NCBI GenBank assembly: GCA_002989075.1
Contig: PSQN01000003.1
Location: 1,484,865 to 1,548,864 of the forward strand
Length of the DNA: 64,000 bases
From: Arthonia radiata
Taxonomy: Eukaryota > Ascomycota > Arthoniomycetes > Arthoniales > Arthoniaceae
Direction of reading: 5' to 3'
Under the pieces are notes generated by a model. It had not been told where the DNA came from. It was given only the letters and a program-made list of their open reading frames with translations, and did not search any database. Numbering within the stretch: position 1 is the first letter of the stretch; each line of letters starts with the position of its first letter. Of the stretch, positions 1 to 13,904 are shown piece after piece. A program made the translations under genes and the position numbers.

Positions 1-3000
1 GATTATTGTAGTCTGTTATAATCTTTACTAAGTACTATATATTAATAAGGTAATGGCGCTAGTACTTAAAGCTAGTCTATATTGCTATAAGCTCTTTATT
101 ATAGGTATTATATCTTAGCTTAGCGTCTATAAATTTCTTTAAAAAGAACGCTACTAGATATAGATATGTATCCGCCTTATTATTGGTACTAGTCTAGGCG
201 GTGTCCGCTATATCTAGTGTAGATAAGCCTAAGTTAATATTTAACGGCAATAGTAATCGACTATCTCTCCTTAGCTAAAGTAAGATGCCTACTATTATAA
301 AGTTTAATGCGTTAATTATTAAAACGATCGATAGTGCCGGGTTAAAGTACGTTAGTACTGGTATATTTATAAAGGCTTGCTTTAGCGCTTTAAAAGCTTC
401 TTGTTGGGCTTTACTCTAAATAAACTTAATGTCTTTCGTTAGTGCGTTTATTGGTACTACGATGCAGCTAAATCCGTAAATAAATCGCCGTTAGAAGTTT
501 ACGAATCCCAGAAAGGATAGGATCTGCTTTGCGGTAGTAGAGACTAGTCATTCAGCTATAGTTTATACTCTTTTTAGGTTTATTTCGATACTATCGACTT
601 CTACGGTAAACTCTAGGAAAGAAACCTTGGTGATGTAAAATTAACACTTCGACAGCTTTACAAATAAACCCTATTTACAGAGCCTTTGTAGAACTTCTTT
701 AATATAGTCTTTATAGCTTTCCTCGTCTTTAGAGAAAATTAAGATATTGTCTATATAAACGATATACACAGTATCAACAAGATTGCCTATAGCTTTATAG
801 ATATATATCTAGAACGTAGTAGAGGCGTTTGCTAGTCTAAAAGGTATTACTAGGTATTTATAGTGCCTATATTGGGTACGAAACGCTGTTTTCTACTTAT
901 TCCCTTTACGGATGCGGATACGGTAATAGGCATCGTAAAGATTAAGCTTTGTAAATACCTTCGAGCCTTATAGACGATTAAGAATCTTAGAGACTAGCGG
1001 CAATACGTAGCGATTCTTTATAGTTATATTGTTTAAACCGCGGTAGTTAATATACAGTCTCAACAATCCGTCTGCCTTAAGTACAAACAGGACTAGGGCA
1101 CCCGTCGAACTAGTAGAGGGTTGTATCTATTCTTTCTTAATTATAGCATTTAAATACTTTCGGAGCGTCTTTAGCTTATTCTACAATATAGGGTAGATTG
1201 ACTTATACAGAGGTTCTGTACTATCTTTAAGCTTAATCTTATAAGTATGCTTACTAAGCGGTATAAGCTTACTCGATAGTTCTTCAGAAAAGATATCTTT
1301 ATATTTAGTGTACTGAGAAGGAAGCTTATCTCGCTTCTCTACTTTCTTAGGCTTGCTATCTAGGGTCCGGTCTAGCGGCGAACTGATGTCTAATAAAACC
1401 GCTATTTAATACTTATAACGTTTATCTACTTCTATCTATAGGATCGCGAAGTAGCACTGTTCGTCTCTTTGTAAATATACTAAAATTACGTCTTTATTAA
1501 CGATCTCAATAGATTTAGCTCCTGCTACCCGTTCTTTAGGCGCAGGAAGGTTTCTCTAAGCGATTGTTCTTATCGCCTAGCTAATCTGAGACTTAACTTG
1601 CTTAAGCTATAGGTATTCTAAGACGAGGCTGTATTCTATAAAGTTAGCTAAATATAGGTAGAGTTAGTAATACCGTTTCTCTCTATATATATCTCTTACA
1701 GTTACGTTTACGTTATAAGCGCTGTAAAGCTGCAGCTTATTTTTATTAAGGAACTTAGTATGCGGGAGCTTTACTTTATATAATTTTTGCTATCCTCTTT
1801 TAAGCACAATACAATAATTAATAAGGTTAATCTTTGTACCGGAATTTACTAGCGCGAGGACCTCTTGTGGCAATCTATTAAGCTGTACCGAGACTTTAAT
1901 TCGTCCTCGTTGTTAATTAACAGCCTTAAGCTTTAGAAACGCGAGACTTACTCTTGAGACCTATCGTTTCTCCGTCTAACTAGCGTCAAATTGACACCGG
2001 TTTGGGGTATAGTATATTTAGTGGTATAATACCCTTTCTAATTGTACGTAAAGCAGGTAATATTTGCCTTACTATATATCGACCCTGGTTGCCTCTATGC
2101 GGCAGAGCTATTGTCTCTTTGTCGGACCGGTAAGTTGCCTTGTTTTTGGTATAAATTGCCTTGTCCGCGGCCCAATCCCTATAGAAATGCTCTAGCGTTA
2201 TAACCGCCATAGTTTGTACCCGATCCGCTATTAAAGCGATCTCGGTTTATATTAGTGTTGCGGGCGTTCTACGATACACTATAATTAATATTTATATATT
2301 AACAAACTTTCTTTAGAAGCTTGTTTATATCTTTAAGTAGGTTCTCTAAGAGACCTTGCTTAATTAGCTTCGCCTTAATTTATAAAGGTAAGCGTATATA
2401 GTAGAATACGGCCCAATTTAGGTCCGGCATCTTACTACCTAGCAACTTAGTTTCTTCGTTCTATAGAAAGCTTAGGAAGTTCTCGAGCTTCTACGTTAAA
2501 CTCTATATTAACGTAAAGAACTTTTCTACGTTAGCTGTAGTAGCCGTAGCTAGGTCGACGATATTTTTATTACCTATCCTTTGAAGTACGCTTATACGTA
2601 AAGCGACGTCTTCTCTTTATTCTCTTCAGCGTAAGTTCGCTATCTATCCGCTAGGTCTCTAGGGAGTCTCTAAACGCACTAAATAATAATATAAATATTG
2701 TTAGAGTCTAACACGTTGGCTATCTAAAATCTTTTTTTAATGATCTAAGTCTATTAAGTACCTATAGAGTTTATAGCTCTCTTAAGCTTGAACGCCTCTT
2801 TCTTAAGAAGCTCGTTAATTTAGCTTTAAAGGCTTAAATCGCCCTATAGCCGCTTGCTACCAGCCTTTAAATTATAGGCGGACTAAAGCTTAACTTCAAG
2901 TATTCGCTTTTTAAGCTTAAGCTTCTTAATAGTGTGCTACTACTGCTATGCTAGTAGTTCTTGTCTTAGCTTTTGTATTTTAACGCTTAAGAAGGCGCTA

Positions 3001-3631
3001 AAGAGGGATTCTTTACGGTTAGAGTCTTAATAAGCCCCTTCGTCGTCGTTATTGTTTTAGTTTAGACCATCGTTCTTCCTAGTTTCCGATCTACTCGGCG
3101 TCTGTTTGCCGGCTTGTAAGTCCTCTTGCTTATCGTTGTCGCTAGATTCTATATAAGGGTTCTAGTCTTCTTTAGCGTTAACTATATTTTGCTACGCTCT
3201 GTATTCTGCTTGTACGGCGGATATAAAGCGACTACCGTCGTATACTTAGTTCCTTACTCGTTCTCTTCGAATATAGTACTTACTAGCATCGACCATCAAT
3301 TAATTTTAATATTATTTATTTTAACGTATGTATAGAGTCTCGGCTATACTCGATTATACCAGATTGATCTCTAAGCAACGTCGATAAGGTGCCTGACTGC
3401 CGGCCGCCCCTCTCGTAGGTTTAGAATAATTAGAATATAATCTGGGTATAGGGCAGAAAGCAGTTAGGTAGCAAAAAGAGCTTAAATAGGCTTTACTAGT
3501 GTTTAAGCTAATTATTAAGGAGACCAGAAAGAAATGCGTCTACTAGAGAGAAGATATTCTTTTAGAATCGCAGCCTTCTTAAATAGACAACATTCTATTC
3601 TAATTCGCTATCGGAACGTTTATACATTATA
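1..3631 (-). mobile_element. Ty3/gypsy element A3 (family A), cut by window edge
   Basis: This is the 5' part of a minus-strand gypsy element. It aligns closely over its whole length with A1 (about 17200-20826) and with the 35812-38913 part of A2. Going down in coordinate it holds the 5' LTR (3436-3631), the gag region (about 3100-2300), the protease region, and reverse transcriptase (RT, about 1500-1). The 3' half lies beyond the window start. It appears to be inserted in A2: the sequence resumes at 3632 at a point matching the interior of A1 near 13738. It is a broken fossil with dozens of in-frame stops and AT-biased base composition, consistent with RIP. The family assignment rests on RT and integrase readings in the sister copies. 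Confidence 0.85.
3436..3631 (-). repeat. 5' LTR of A3 (family A, 196 bp)
   Basis: This 196-bp block recurs at 12814-13009, 20631-20826 and 38718-38913. The least mutated copy begins TGTAAT and ends ATTACA, a 6-bp terminal inverted repeat. This copy reads TATAAT...ATTATA, as expected after C-to-T and G-to-A decay. Confidence 0.85.
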
Positions 3632-4987
3632 TAACGCTCGCAAGAAGAAAGCTTCTAAAGTTACTTTACTAATTTCTAAATTATTTACAGCTTCTTCTAT
3701 TTTACGCTCTTCTAAACTAGATAACGTATCTCTAACTTTTATAACTTTTTATAAGTTTTTTGTCTCTTATTGCTTTATTTTAGTCTAACTGTTAGTATTT
3801 TAGCTTATTAAATGTATTACGTCTATAAAGATAAATCTAATAATAATAAGATTGTCTGTTCTCTCTATTACTGCGGTACTGCTTATAAGTCCGAGTCGTT
3901 TATAAAGTCTTGCTAGTTTATCTCCTCGAATTTTACTTTTTGCGCTATATCTACGTTAATTTAGCTTTAGCTAAAGACTTACGTTTTAGTATACTACCGT
4001 TATATAAAGATCTTATTTAGCAATATAACTATATATAGTAGACCTTCTATAAACTTTAACTTTAAGTATTATAAAGACTAGACTTATAAGTAGCTTAAGG
4101 AATAGTATACTAAGTATGCTCGCTATACTAATATTAAGAGGTTAAGAGATAAGTATAAGATAGTAAGTCTAATACTCTCTGTCTTAGATACTAATTAACC
4201 TTATATTAATATATAGTAGGTCTCTACTCGGTAAAAACGTACCTATAATCTTCTTATGCGCGCTAACTTCTTTTTAACCTCTAGCAAGAACGTTTAAAAT
4301 AACAAAGAGTCTTTTTGTAACAACTATCTTACTCTACTTTGTACCTTTTATATTTAGCTATAGGCTTAGTAGCGCGGTCTAGATACTAAGTTAGTCGAGT
4401 AAGCCAATACTAACAATTTTAAGTATATTAAGACGCTACGTCAGAGCTTTGATTTTAATATAGAGTTATACAATCTTTAACTATCTACAAATAAGACTTC
4501 TTACAAGCTAGCTATAGTAAGTCTAATTAATTAGATTTAGAACCGCGTTAACTATAGATATAGCTAGCTTAAGCAGTATTATACTGCCGATCTGTATTAA
4601 CTTTAGTGCTAGTTTAAGTAGTCTTCTTGTAATTTTTTGCCTTCTGTTTAGCTAGAGTCTTAGTGTATATAAGTAGTTTTTCTTAGCTTATTGAAATAGT
4701 TCTATATTTTTTTTCTGTACAAGTCTTATTTTAGCTTTTTTATAGCTTAAGCTTTATAATTATATATAAATAGTCCTAGAGTTTAATATTATACTAATAT
4801 TATGTTTTAAACTGTACTTAAGGTATTTTACCTTCTCTTTAGCGTTATATTGTAAGCTAATTATATAGACTTATAGCTCTTTTTTATTTATGTTGTCTAG
4901 TTTACTTTAAACGCTTACTTTTTAGCTTAGTGTCTTTACGCTTCTTAAATTTCTTAAGAGCATTAGAGTCTTTAAGATATATCCGCG
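3632..4987 (-). mobile_element. A2 fragment 1: post-pol 3' region
   Basis: This is part of the old scaffold element A2 and matches A1 13738-15094. The A3 insertion lies on its left and C1 on its right. The last five bases, CCGCG (4983-4987), are repeated at 12332-12336 as the C1 target-site duplication. The segment lies between the chromodomain and the 3' LTR. It contains a copy of the plus-strand reading frame described under A1, beginning with an ATG at 3810 (MYYVYKDKSNN). It is fossil and strongly AT-biased. Confidence 0.8.
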
Positions 4988-5459
4988 TGTTACGGGCACC
5001 AGCCCTAGACGGCCTAGCGTACACCCAAGCATTAACCACCGCCAGTTATCTTAGCCCTACCAGCACTATTCCCGACTAAGCCTATAAACCCGCCGTAGGT
5101 ATTATCGAACAAGACGGCTATAAAGGCCTACATTCCCTATAAACCCAATATAGGTATTATCGAGTTAGCGAATATAAAGGAACTCTCCCTATATACCTTA
5201 GACTATATAGCTAGACTAATGGCCAACCTTTAAATAGACTTTAGTCTGTTAACTTAATATCTAAATATAAGTTCCTTAATTATATTTAGGTAACGTACTT
5301 TATCTTCTATCTACTTTAGTTAAGCCTCTCTTACCCTTAGTAATCTATCTCGCCTCTCCTATCTTTTAGTCTCTAGCATATAAGATACCTACTACTAAGG
5401 TCGACAAGCACACAAGGCAAGTAAGCCTTAGTTCGGTTCTCCCAGCGACCGGCGTTATA
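4988..5459 (+). repeat. 5' LTR of C1 (472 bp)
   Basis: Begins TGTTACGGGCACC and ends CGTTATA. It matches 11870-12331, 48955-49426 and 60769-61240. No convincing tRNA-type primer site follows it, so the priming mode cannot be judged from this copy. Confidence 0.9.
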
Positions 5460-8400
5460 CTTTAATAGACTCGCTACGAAAGTAGAGAAAGTAGATTAGT
5501 TATATCTACTACTTCGGTACCCAACAGCCGCGACGCTGCGGACAGGTTGGCCAATAGAATAGCTAGTACGAGTAAGATATTAAACGTTAACACTAAGATA
5601 AAAAAAAGCTTCTTAAGTAAACGTTCTAAAGTTACTTTATTTTTAATACGCCTAGCCGTATACTTTAGAACTTATAAAGACTAGTTCTCGAATAATACTA
5701 CTATAGTTCTATTTGCTACTTTTTATATAGACAGAGATGCCTACAAGTAGGTCGAGTACTACCTCGACGACTTCTTGTTTACTTTAATAAAGAACAGGTG
5801 CGAGGATACCGACGAGTTCTTTGTTAGCTTCGCCTTCTTCTAGAAAAAGCTTCATAAAATCTTTAAACAGACCGACGCTAGACGCGTCGCTACCAAGAAA
5901 CTTTAAAACCTTAAGTAGATAGGACCAGTAAGCAGGTACGCCGCCAAATTTATACAGTATGCTAATTAAATAGGATAGAACAAGAAACCCCTTATCGAGA
6001 CCTTTTACGAAGGACTTAAGAATTATATTAAGGAAATAATCTATATTCGTAGAGAGAAGTTTAATAATCTTAACAACTTTATACAACGAGTAAAGGAGAT
6101 TGACGACAGTAACTTTAAAAGATAGATAAAAAAGAAGAGTAACTCTACTAATAGGTTCTATAGAACAAAGAATCGAGCAAACTTACAATAAAACCGAGGC
6201 GATCCAATAGAGCTAGATTTTATAAAGCCTCGAGGAAAACTAAATAACTAAGAAAGAGAATACAGAATAAAAAACAAGCTATGCTTATATTACGGAAAAC
6301 TAGGGTATTAAGTTAAAGAATACTGTTTTAAGAAATAACAGTTCAATAGTACCGGTAGAAATAAGAACAACAATCAATCTTAGAAACCCTGTTTCCTACG
6401 ACAACAGTTTAATATAACTACTCAGATAAAAGAGGACAACGGTCGTAATAAGGCAATAAAACTACTAGCAGCCTTCTCCGACCGCTAGTAGAAGGACCCG
6501 ACCGAGGGTTGTCTTCTCTAAGAATTAGGTCTCCCACAAAAGACTATCTAAAACTGGTATAAGTACGTTACTAGACTAACTAAGGAGCAGAAGGATATCT
6601 ACTAGAATACCTTCTGTAACTAGAAAAACACTCACTAGGCTTCGTTTAACGAGAAGCACTACGAGTAGAACTTATTTAATTTACACAAAAACTAGGATAC
6701 AGACATTAAGTTATAGAAAGAAACAAAAGAACGACAAATAAAACAGAAATAACGAAACCTACAGAACTAGAATAATATTAACCGCACTATTCCGAGACAG
6801 TAGGTACGAGATACCGCTACACCACATAAAACACTATTCTAAACTGCGTGCTACGATAATAATTGTACGACCTACGAATCCAACAAATTGGAATTAGAAT
6901 GGTAGCTAAAGAAACTAATATCTCTGAAACAAGGTTCGATACAAGAACTAGGTCTTATCCGAGAACGATCTAGGTTACCTTACCTAGAAACTTAAGGAAA
7001 ATTGAAGGACGAACAGACCGTAGAAGCTAAGCAAGATAGCAGCTACGATACGTTACAGGCAAGACAATAACTTAAAGACAAAAATATAAATTCTAATAAT
7101 ATAGAATCCTCGCTCGAGGACGACACTAACTAGGAAGAGCAAACCCCAATTCGTTGGGAAGGAATAATATAGAGACTTTGTTAGTTAGCCTTCTACAAGG
7201 GGAAGTTAAGCACTAATAGAGAGATTAACGATATTCTAGGATACATTTACTTACGCCTACAACGACTAGTAGACCACCTTATTAGGGGTCTAGAATTATA
7301 TAGTTAGTACCAATATCTTCGACTAACAATATATAACCTATAGATATAACGAGTTTTAACTAGCAATAGTTGTATAATTAAAGCAGAAATCGTAAACAAT
7401 AAACTAGACGTTATAATAAAAGCAGTACTAGAACACCTTATATAGGAATTCTTACAGTAAATTAACCGACAATAGGTTTCAGTACCTAAAATACTCTAGA
7501 ACGTACACAATTAACAGAAAAAAGACCAGGCCGACTGCTTTAAGGGCAGTAGTACCGGCCCATCCAACGGTTAGACCCTCTAAGAGTCTAGCTCTACGCG
7601 AGCTCGGCTGCCTACAGAACATACCTATATACTTAGACAACAATAAACTACAGAAACATTAAAATTATAATCAATTTAGGCGCAATAGGCAACTTTATCT
7701 TAATACGCTACGTTAAGGAGTACTAGATACAAATATAAAAGAAGAAATTACCCTACGCACTATCTAAATTTTAAGGGGCAGAAGAAAGAGTCGACTACGA
7801 GACTTTGCCAATAGGTATAATAATTAGGAACTATTAGGAAGAAATTACTTATAATATCGTAGATATTAACTAGCACTACGCTGTACTAGGTATACCTTAG
7901 TTACAACAATATAACCTAGAAGTAGATTAAAGAACTAAGAAACTCCTCTTTACTAGGTACAAGCACTCTAAACAAGAGTCGTTCTACAGAACGAATACCC
8001 TATAAGCTAATTTTAGTAGTAAGAATAAGGAGCGCGATAAAGAACTTATGCGGGTTAGTACTACTATACTCCAACATTTAGATATCTTACAAAAAGAGTC
8101 TAACGTAGTATCTTGTCTATAGCTAGCTATACGCAAGTATAAACAAGAGACAACTGCACGCCAACGATTCTATACAATAACAAGTACTCAGTTAATCGCT
8201 AAGATACTAGAGAAATACGATTAATTCTAATATCTATTTAAGGAAGCTAAGTCGAACTTAGCTCTCCTAGAACACAAACCGTAGGATTACACAATACTTT
8301 TACAAGAAGGTAAGACGCCAACATTTGGTCCAATATACTCCCTATTAGAAGCAGAAAATTAAGCGCTTCGCGACTATCTTAACGAAAATCTTAAGAAAGG

Positions 8401-11221
8401 ATTTATCCAGAAATTAACATTACTAGCCGGATACCCGATACTCTTTGTACCAAAGAAGAATAGTAAACTACGACTTTACGTAGATTATAGACAACTGAAC
8501 GGGGTAACTATTAAAAACCGATACTCTTTACTACGCATCGATAAAATAACAGACCGATTGTACGACGCGCAATAGTTTACTAAGTTTGACCTACAAGGAG
8601 CATACAACCTAATCCGTATAAAGGAAGGTAAAGAATAGAAAACGGCCTTCTATACCAGACACAGACTTTTTAAGTATTGCGTTATATCTTTTGGGCTAAT
8701 AAACGCACCAGCATTATTTTAGAAACTAATTAACAATATACTTAGCAATTACCTAAATATATTTATAACTACTTATCTAGACGATATCCTAGTATACAGC
8801 CGTATACTAGAAGAACATAAGAATTATATTAAGAAGGTATTAGAAAGATTAGTGCGTGCCGATTTATAAATTAATATCGAGAAAATACAGTTCTACTAAC
8901 AATCCGTCGAATTTCTTAGATTTATAATTACCGAGCACGGTCTTTAAATAAAAGATTCGAAGATTTAATCCGTTCTAACCTAGCCTACGCTAAAGAATGT
9001 AAAACAATTGCAACAGTTTTTTAATTTCGCCAACTACTACAGGCGATAGATATCTAACTTTAGCCGAATTATAGCACCGCTGTCTCAATAGACGAAACAA
9101 TCGATAGAATTCTTCTAGACGCAAAAAGAACAATTAGCATTCGAAGAGCTTAAGGAAGCTTTTAAGATCGGGCCCGTACTAGCAATATTCGACTCTAACC
9201 TGCCGATTATTATAGAAATAGACGCGTTAGACTATGCGATTGGAGTATGCATAAGTTAAAACAATAAAGAAAGAAAGCTTAGACCAGTAGCTTTCTACTT
9301 AAGAAAAATGTTACCTACAGAACAGAACTACGACATTTACAATAAAGAGCTTTTAACCATTATAGCAGTATTCGAAACATAGCGAGCTTACCTAGAAGGA
9401 GCAAACTATACAATTATAGTATATACGAACCACAAGAACCTAACTTACTTTACGACAATAAAGAAACTTAACCGTAAATAAGTTAGATAGTTAGAAATTA
9501 TAGCTCTATACAACTTTATTATTACCTACAAGAAGGGTTCTAAGAACGACAGAGCTAACGCTCTAAGCCGACGACCCGATTATCTTAATAATAAGGAACA
9601 CGTCGAGCATACAATATTCTAAGAACACAATAACGAGATTAGATACAATCAATTGGCTATAATAACAGAGTTTGTTATCGAACCGAACAGCCGGATCCCA
9701 GACATCCTGAGCGACCTTGAAACCTACTAGGAAAACAAGAAACGACACCTAGAATTAACTAAGAACAACAAGGGCTATTACGAATTATAAGGTAAAATCT
9801 ACGTTCCGAGGAATCTAATCTAGTATATTATTAGTAACTTCTACGATAACCCAACGAAGGGACATAAGGGCATCGATAACACTATTAAAAAGATTATACG
9901 AACGTACTACATCCCGAGAATCCGACATTACGTCGAGAATTATATCCAAGAATACGATATATGCGCAAGGACTAAGCATCAAAGGCATTTACTATACGGT
10001 AAACTACAACCACTAGAAATACCCGAGAGACTATAGTATATAGTCTTACTAGACTTTATAACTAAACTACTAATATCTAAGGATCTACTTATAGAAGTAG
10101 CTTACAACGCTATCCTTGTTATATGCGATAAACTAACAAAATACGCGTATTTCGTACCTTATAAGGAAGCTAGCAACTTAGAACAATTAGTATATATATT
10201 CCTTCGGATTATCCTAGCAAACTATAGTTAACCGTAAAGAATTGTCTCGGACAGAGACTAGAAATTTGTCTTACGATTTTGGACATCTCTAATACGACAA
10301 CTGGGAACAAAACAAAAGATATCTACGTTATTTTATCTGCAAACAGACGGACAAACAGAACGAACAAATTAAACACTAAAATAGTATCTCTGGGCATACA
10401 TCAACTACCAGTAGAACGACTAGGTATAATTACTACCAGTAGCGTAAGTAGCGCACAACAATACAAAAAACAATACGACCAAAATAATACCGTTCTATGT
10501 CTTATACGGCTATTACTCTCTTTAGGGCAGACAACTGCAAAACACTATAGAAAACGACACTGCTACACAAATAGCAACGAATATAAAAACCCTGTACCAG
10601 TAGTTAAAGGCTGACAGCGAGTTTATTAACGAACGAATAAGGAAATAGTATAATAAGTTAAGGACGACCCTAAACATAAGCATAAAAGAAGGGGGAAGAG
10701 CTTACTTACTTATAAGAAACTTAAAAACTATTAGACTAAGCAAAAAACTCGACTATACTAAGATAGGACCGTTCAAAATCCTACAGCAATTAGGACCCGT
10801 AATATTTAAACTCAAACTCCTAAAAACAATAAGAATATATCCTGTATTCTACGTAGCGCTATTAAAACTAGCCTACTCCCGAGAAGCAGAACGATCTAAC
10901 CTAGAAATCCTTTCTGACAATTAAGAACCCGAGTATAAGGTCGAAACGATCCGAGCTCACAAACAACACCGAGGCAAACGACAGTATCTTATAAAGTAGA
11001 AAGGATATTCTGAACATAAAAATTAATAGGAACTGGAATAAAACCTAACTAACTATAAAGACACTATCCGAAGATATTAGGACTAGAATATTAATCGGTC
11101 GTAGCAGTACTAACACCCTAATTCACTACCTAGTATGCCTCGCCGGTACCTAGATTACTCTCGAACGAACCAGCCTACTATATTATAGGACCACTATCCA
11201 ATACCGGATAGAGGTCACTCT

Positions 11222-11470
11222 AAAAGTTAATAGATAACCCGCTCGGATATTTAAATATATTACTACTAGCTATCGACGTAGCAAACTCTTCTTGCTCCAA
11301 TAACTTATTTCGAGCTAACTTCGCTGCTGCCCGCGTACGAGTCTTCTTAACCTCCTCTTTTAACTTCCGGATCTTAGATCGGTTACGCTATACAGCCGCA
11401 ACTAACGCTGCTACCTAAGCCTTTAACGCACGCAATTGGCTCTTTACGCGCTGAAGAACAGCCGACTAAG
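11222..11470 (-). other. Opposite-strand coiled-coil reading frame in C1
   Basis: This lies between the chromodomain and the 3' LTR of C1, on the strand opposite to pol. The minus strand reads as lysine/arginine/glutamate-rich heptad-like sequence (for example RSKIRKLKEEVKKTRTRAAA). It continues to RNKLLEQEEF and an ending around PSGLSINF. The composition fits a coiled coil, and this frame is much more open than chance would allow in such AT-rich DNA. Sister copy C2 holds the equivalent at about 60180-60420, and element I carries a related frame. It is a fossil with a few interruptions. The start is not defined and the function is unknown. Confidence 0.5.
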
Positions 11471-11869
11471 AGGAATATTGAAAATAAACTAAACGCGCTG
11501 CAATTAAGTTAGTTCTAGTTACTATAAAAAGACACTAACAAGGTATACTATCTACTATTAATACCCGTAAATTATAACTCTTCCTATCCCGAGTATATAC
11601 TAAACACATCGCCTTCCTAGACTGAACCACACATCTTTCCTTAGTCGATATATATCTAAAACAAGGAGGTATTTCGATACCGTAGGCTTTAATTAACAGG
11701 TATTAGCTATACTTTTTATTAGGACCCGTAGCAATAGACTTTATGCGAGGTATAGCGACTTACAGATTAATTACGAAAAGAAGGGACGAAACGCAACTTA
11801 TAGGTGTTTAAAAGGCTAAGGGTCAATTAAGGACGATTTAACTAGAAGAGAGGGAATTGTATTACGGGT

Positions 11870-12331
11870 ACCAGCCCCAGACGGCCTAGCGTACACCTAA
11901 GTATTAACCACCGCCAGTTATCTTAGCCCTACTAGTACTATTCCCGACTAAGCCTATAAACCCGCTGTAGGCATTATCGGACAAGACGGCTATAAAGGCC
12001 TATATTCCCTATAAACCCGATATAAGCATTGTCGAGTTAGCGAATATAAAGGAACTTCCCCTATGTACCTTAGACTATATAGCTAGACTGATGGCCAACC
12101 TTTAGATAGACTTTAGTCTATTAACTTAATATCTGAATACAAGTTCCTTAACTATATTTAAGTAACGTACTTCATCTTCTGTCTACTTTAGTTAAGTCCC
12201 TCTTACCCTTAGTAATCTATCTCGCCTCTCCTACCTTTCAGTCTCTAGCACACAAGATACCCACTACTAAGGTCGACAAGCACACAAGGTAAGTGAGCCT
12301 TAGTTCGGTCCTCCTAGCGATTAGCGTTACA
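11870..12331 (+). repeat. 3' LTR of C1 (462 bp)
   Basis: Begins TATTACGGGTACC directly after the purine-rich tract and ends GTTACA, followed by the CCGCG duplication. It is collinear with the 5' LTR at 4988-5459. Confidence 0.9.
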
Positions 12332-12813
12332 CCGCGGCTTTATTATATTATTCGCCTCTAACTATCTTTGCTACTTAGTTTAATACTAGTCTTTATTTTT
12401 AATCTTAAAGCAAATCGCCTTAACAAGCTATTCTTTACTACTATCGACTTTAATCGGACTAAACGGTTCTATACCAGGCCGACGGCGATATAGCTCTAGT
12501 AAGAATATATAGAAGATAAAGTAAATGTAGTAAGAATTTAGTAGTACCAGCTAATAAGCTTATTTACTTACTTTCTTAAGAATTCTAAACGGTTCTAAGC
12601 TTCGATAATTAAGCTTCTTTATTAACCTCTTTGTTTTAAGGTTCTTTAACGATAGTAGTACTAAATTACCTACTATATAGTGTTTTAGTGTATACTTACT
12701 ATTATACTATTCTATTTATAGACGCTAAGCTTTTTCTAGCTGCTGCTTTATTTCTTATTAATAAAGAAGATATTCTTCTATATACTTAACTACTATAGAA
12801 TGTTCTAACTTAA
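12332..12813 (-). mobile_element. A2 fragment 2: chromodomain region
   Basis: Continuation of A2 after C1; it matches A1 15095-15575. On the minus strand it covers the chromodomain-like segment downstream of integrase. It ends in CTTAA (12809-12813), one half of the A1 target-site duplication. Fossil. Confidence 0.8.
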
Positions 12814-13009
12814 TGTAATCTGGGTATAGGGTAGGAAGCAGTTAGGTAGCAAAAAGGGTCCAGATAGGCTCTACTAGTGTTTAAGCTAATTATTAAGGAG
12901 ACTAGAAAGAGATACGTTTACTGGAGGAAAGATATTCTTCAAGGATCGTAGCCTTTCTAAATAGACAACATTCCGTTCTAATTCGCTATCGAGACGTCTA
13001 TGCATTATA
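12814..13009 (-). repeat. 3' LTR of A1 (196 bp)
   Basis: Low-coordinate LTR of the minus-strand element. It begins TGTAATCTGGG on the plus strand and ends ATTATA. It sits directly beside the minus-strand purine tract that marks the start of plus-strand DNA synthesis in this class. Confidence 0.9.
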
Positions 13010-13904
13010 ACTACCTTCCCTCTTAAGGAGGATCGCCTTCGATCCGGGTACAATCCGCTATCTCTATCGTACCTTCTATTTATTGTCTTACGTAGGGCAA
13101 CAACCTTATTAAAAATCTGCTAGCTTATGTCTGCGTTCAGTCGGGAAAAGAGTGATGTTGCTTACTGTCATCTTACGCGTCGTTTGGTGCTGGTTTTCTG
13201 TAGTACCGAGTTATAGTACTAAGCTTTACTTTTGATTTGAAGCTCTCGAGCTTGAGTTGTAAGCTCGGTGGTAAGGTTTTATATTATTTTCACCTAATTT
13301 TACGTTCTTTTGTATGCTCTTATGTACGCTTTTGCCGATTAATTGTCTCTGTAGGTAGTAGCAATCTACGTAAATAGGCTTCTTTGCTCCTAAATCCGTA
13401 CCTGTAGGCGGAAGCTTTGTTATCGATATCTAACGATAGGCATAAAATAAGGCTCTTGCTCTTTTAAACTTTCTCTTTCTTTCTTTAACATTATTATACT
13501 CTTCTACTTGGCCTGCAAGCTTCTCTTCTCTAGTAGGCCTTTACTTCTCTTCTTAGGTAATAAGTTTGTAGCTAATCCGGTGTCAGATTGCCTCTAATTC
13601 GCCTTTATAATCTTTACTATATCGGGTTTCAACTCTGTTAACAAACCTGCTGCTAGAGCGAGCTCTCTTAAAGCACCAACTCGCCGCTTAACTTGCGGTA
13701 TTAAGGACTCTAAAGCCGCTATTAATTCTAAAGCTCTTCTTTATAACGTCTGCAAGAAGAAAGCTTCTAAGGTTACTTTACTAATTCTTAAATTATTTGC
13801 AGCTTCTCCTGTTCTACGCTCTTCTAAACTAAGTAGCGTGTCTCTAACTCCTACGACTCCTTGTAAGTCTTCTATCTCTTATTGCTTTGTTTTAGTCTGA
13901 CTAT

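Larger units (their letters stand above)
4988..12331 (+). mobile_element. Ty3/gypsy chromovirus C1, nearly full length
   Basis: A 7344-bp plus-strand LTR element flanked by CCGCG target-site duplications (4983-4987 and 12332-12336). The parts in order are: 5' LTR; gag (about 5570-6400) with a CX2CX4HX4C zinc-knuckle relic near 6285; protease near 7670; RT (about 8340-9000) with the YLDD box near 8775 and GYPILFVPKKN upstream; RNase H (about 9180-9500); the H2C2 zinc region of integrase (about 9820-9960) and its catalytic core beyond; a chromodomain (about 10930-11040, EYKVETIRAHKQ...); an 0.8-kb tail carrying an opposite-strand frame; a purine tract AGAAGAGAGGGAATTG; and the 3' LTR. Structurally it looks whole. 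Its coding content is broken, with dozens of in-frame stops of RIP type. Confidence 0.9.

Noticed and set aside
3436-3631. Reading this LTR as the 3' LTR of A2
   Set aside because: The sequence at 3632 matches an interior point of A1 (about 13738), well short of the purine tract and LTR. It is better explained as the 5' LTR of A3 inserted into A2.
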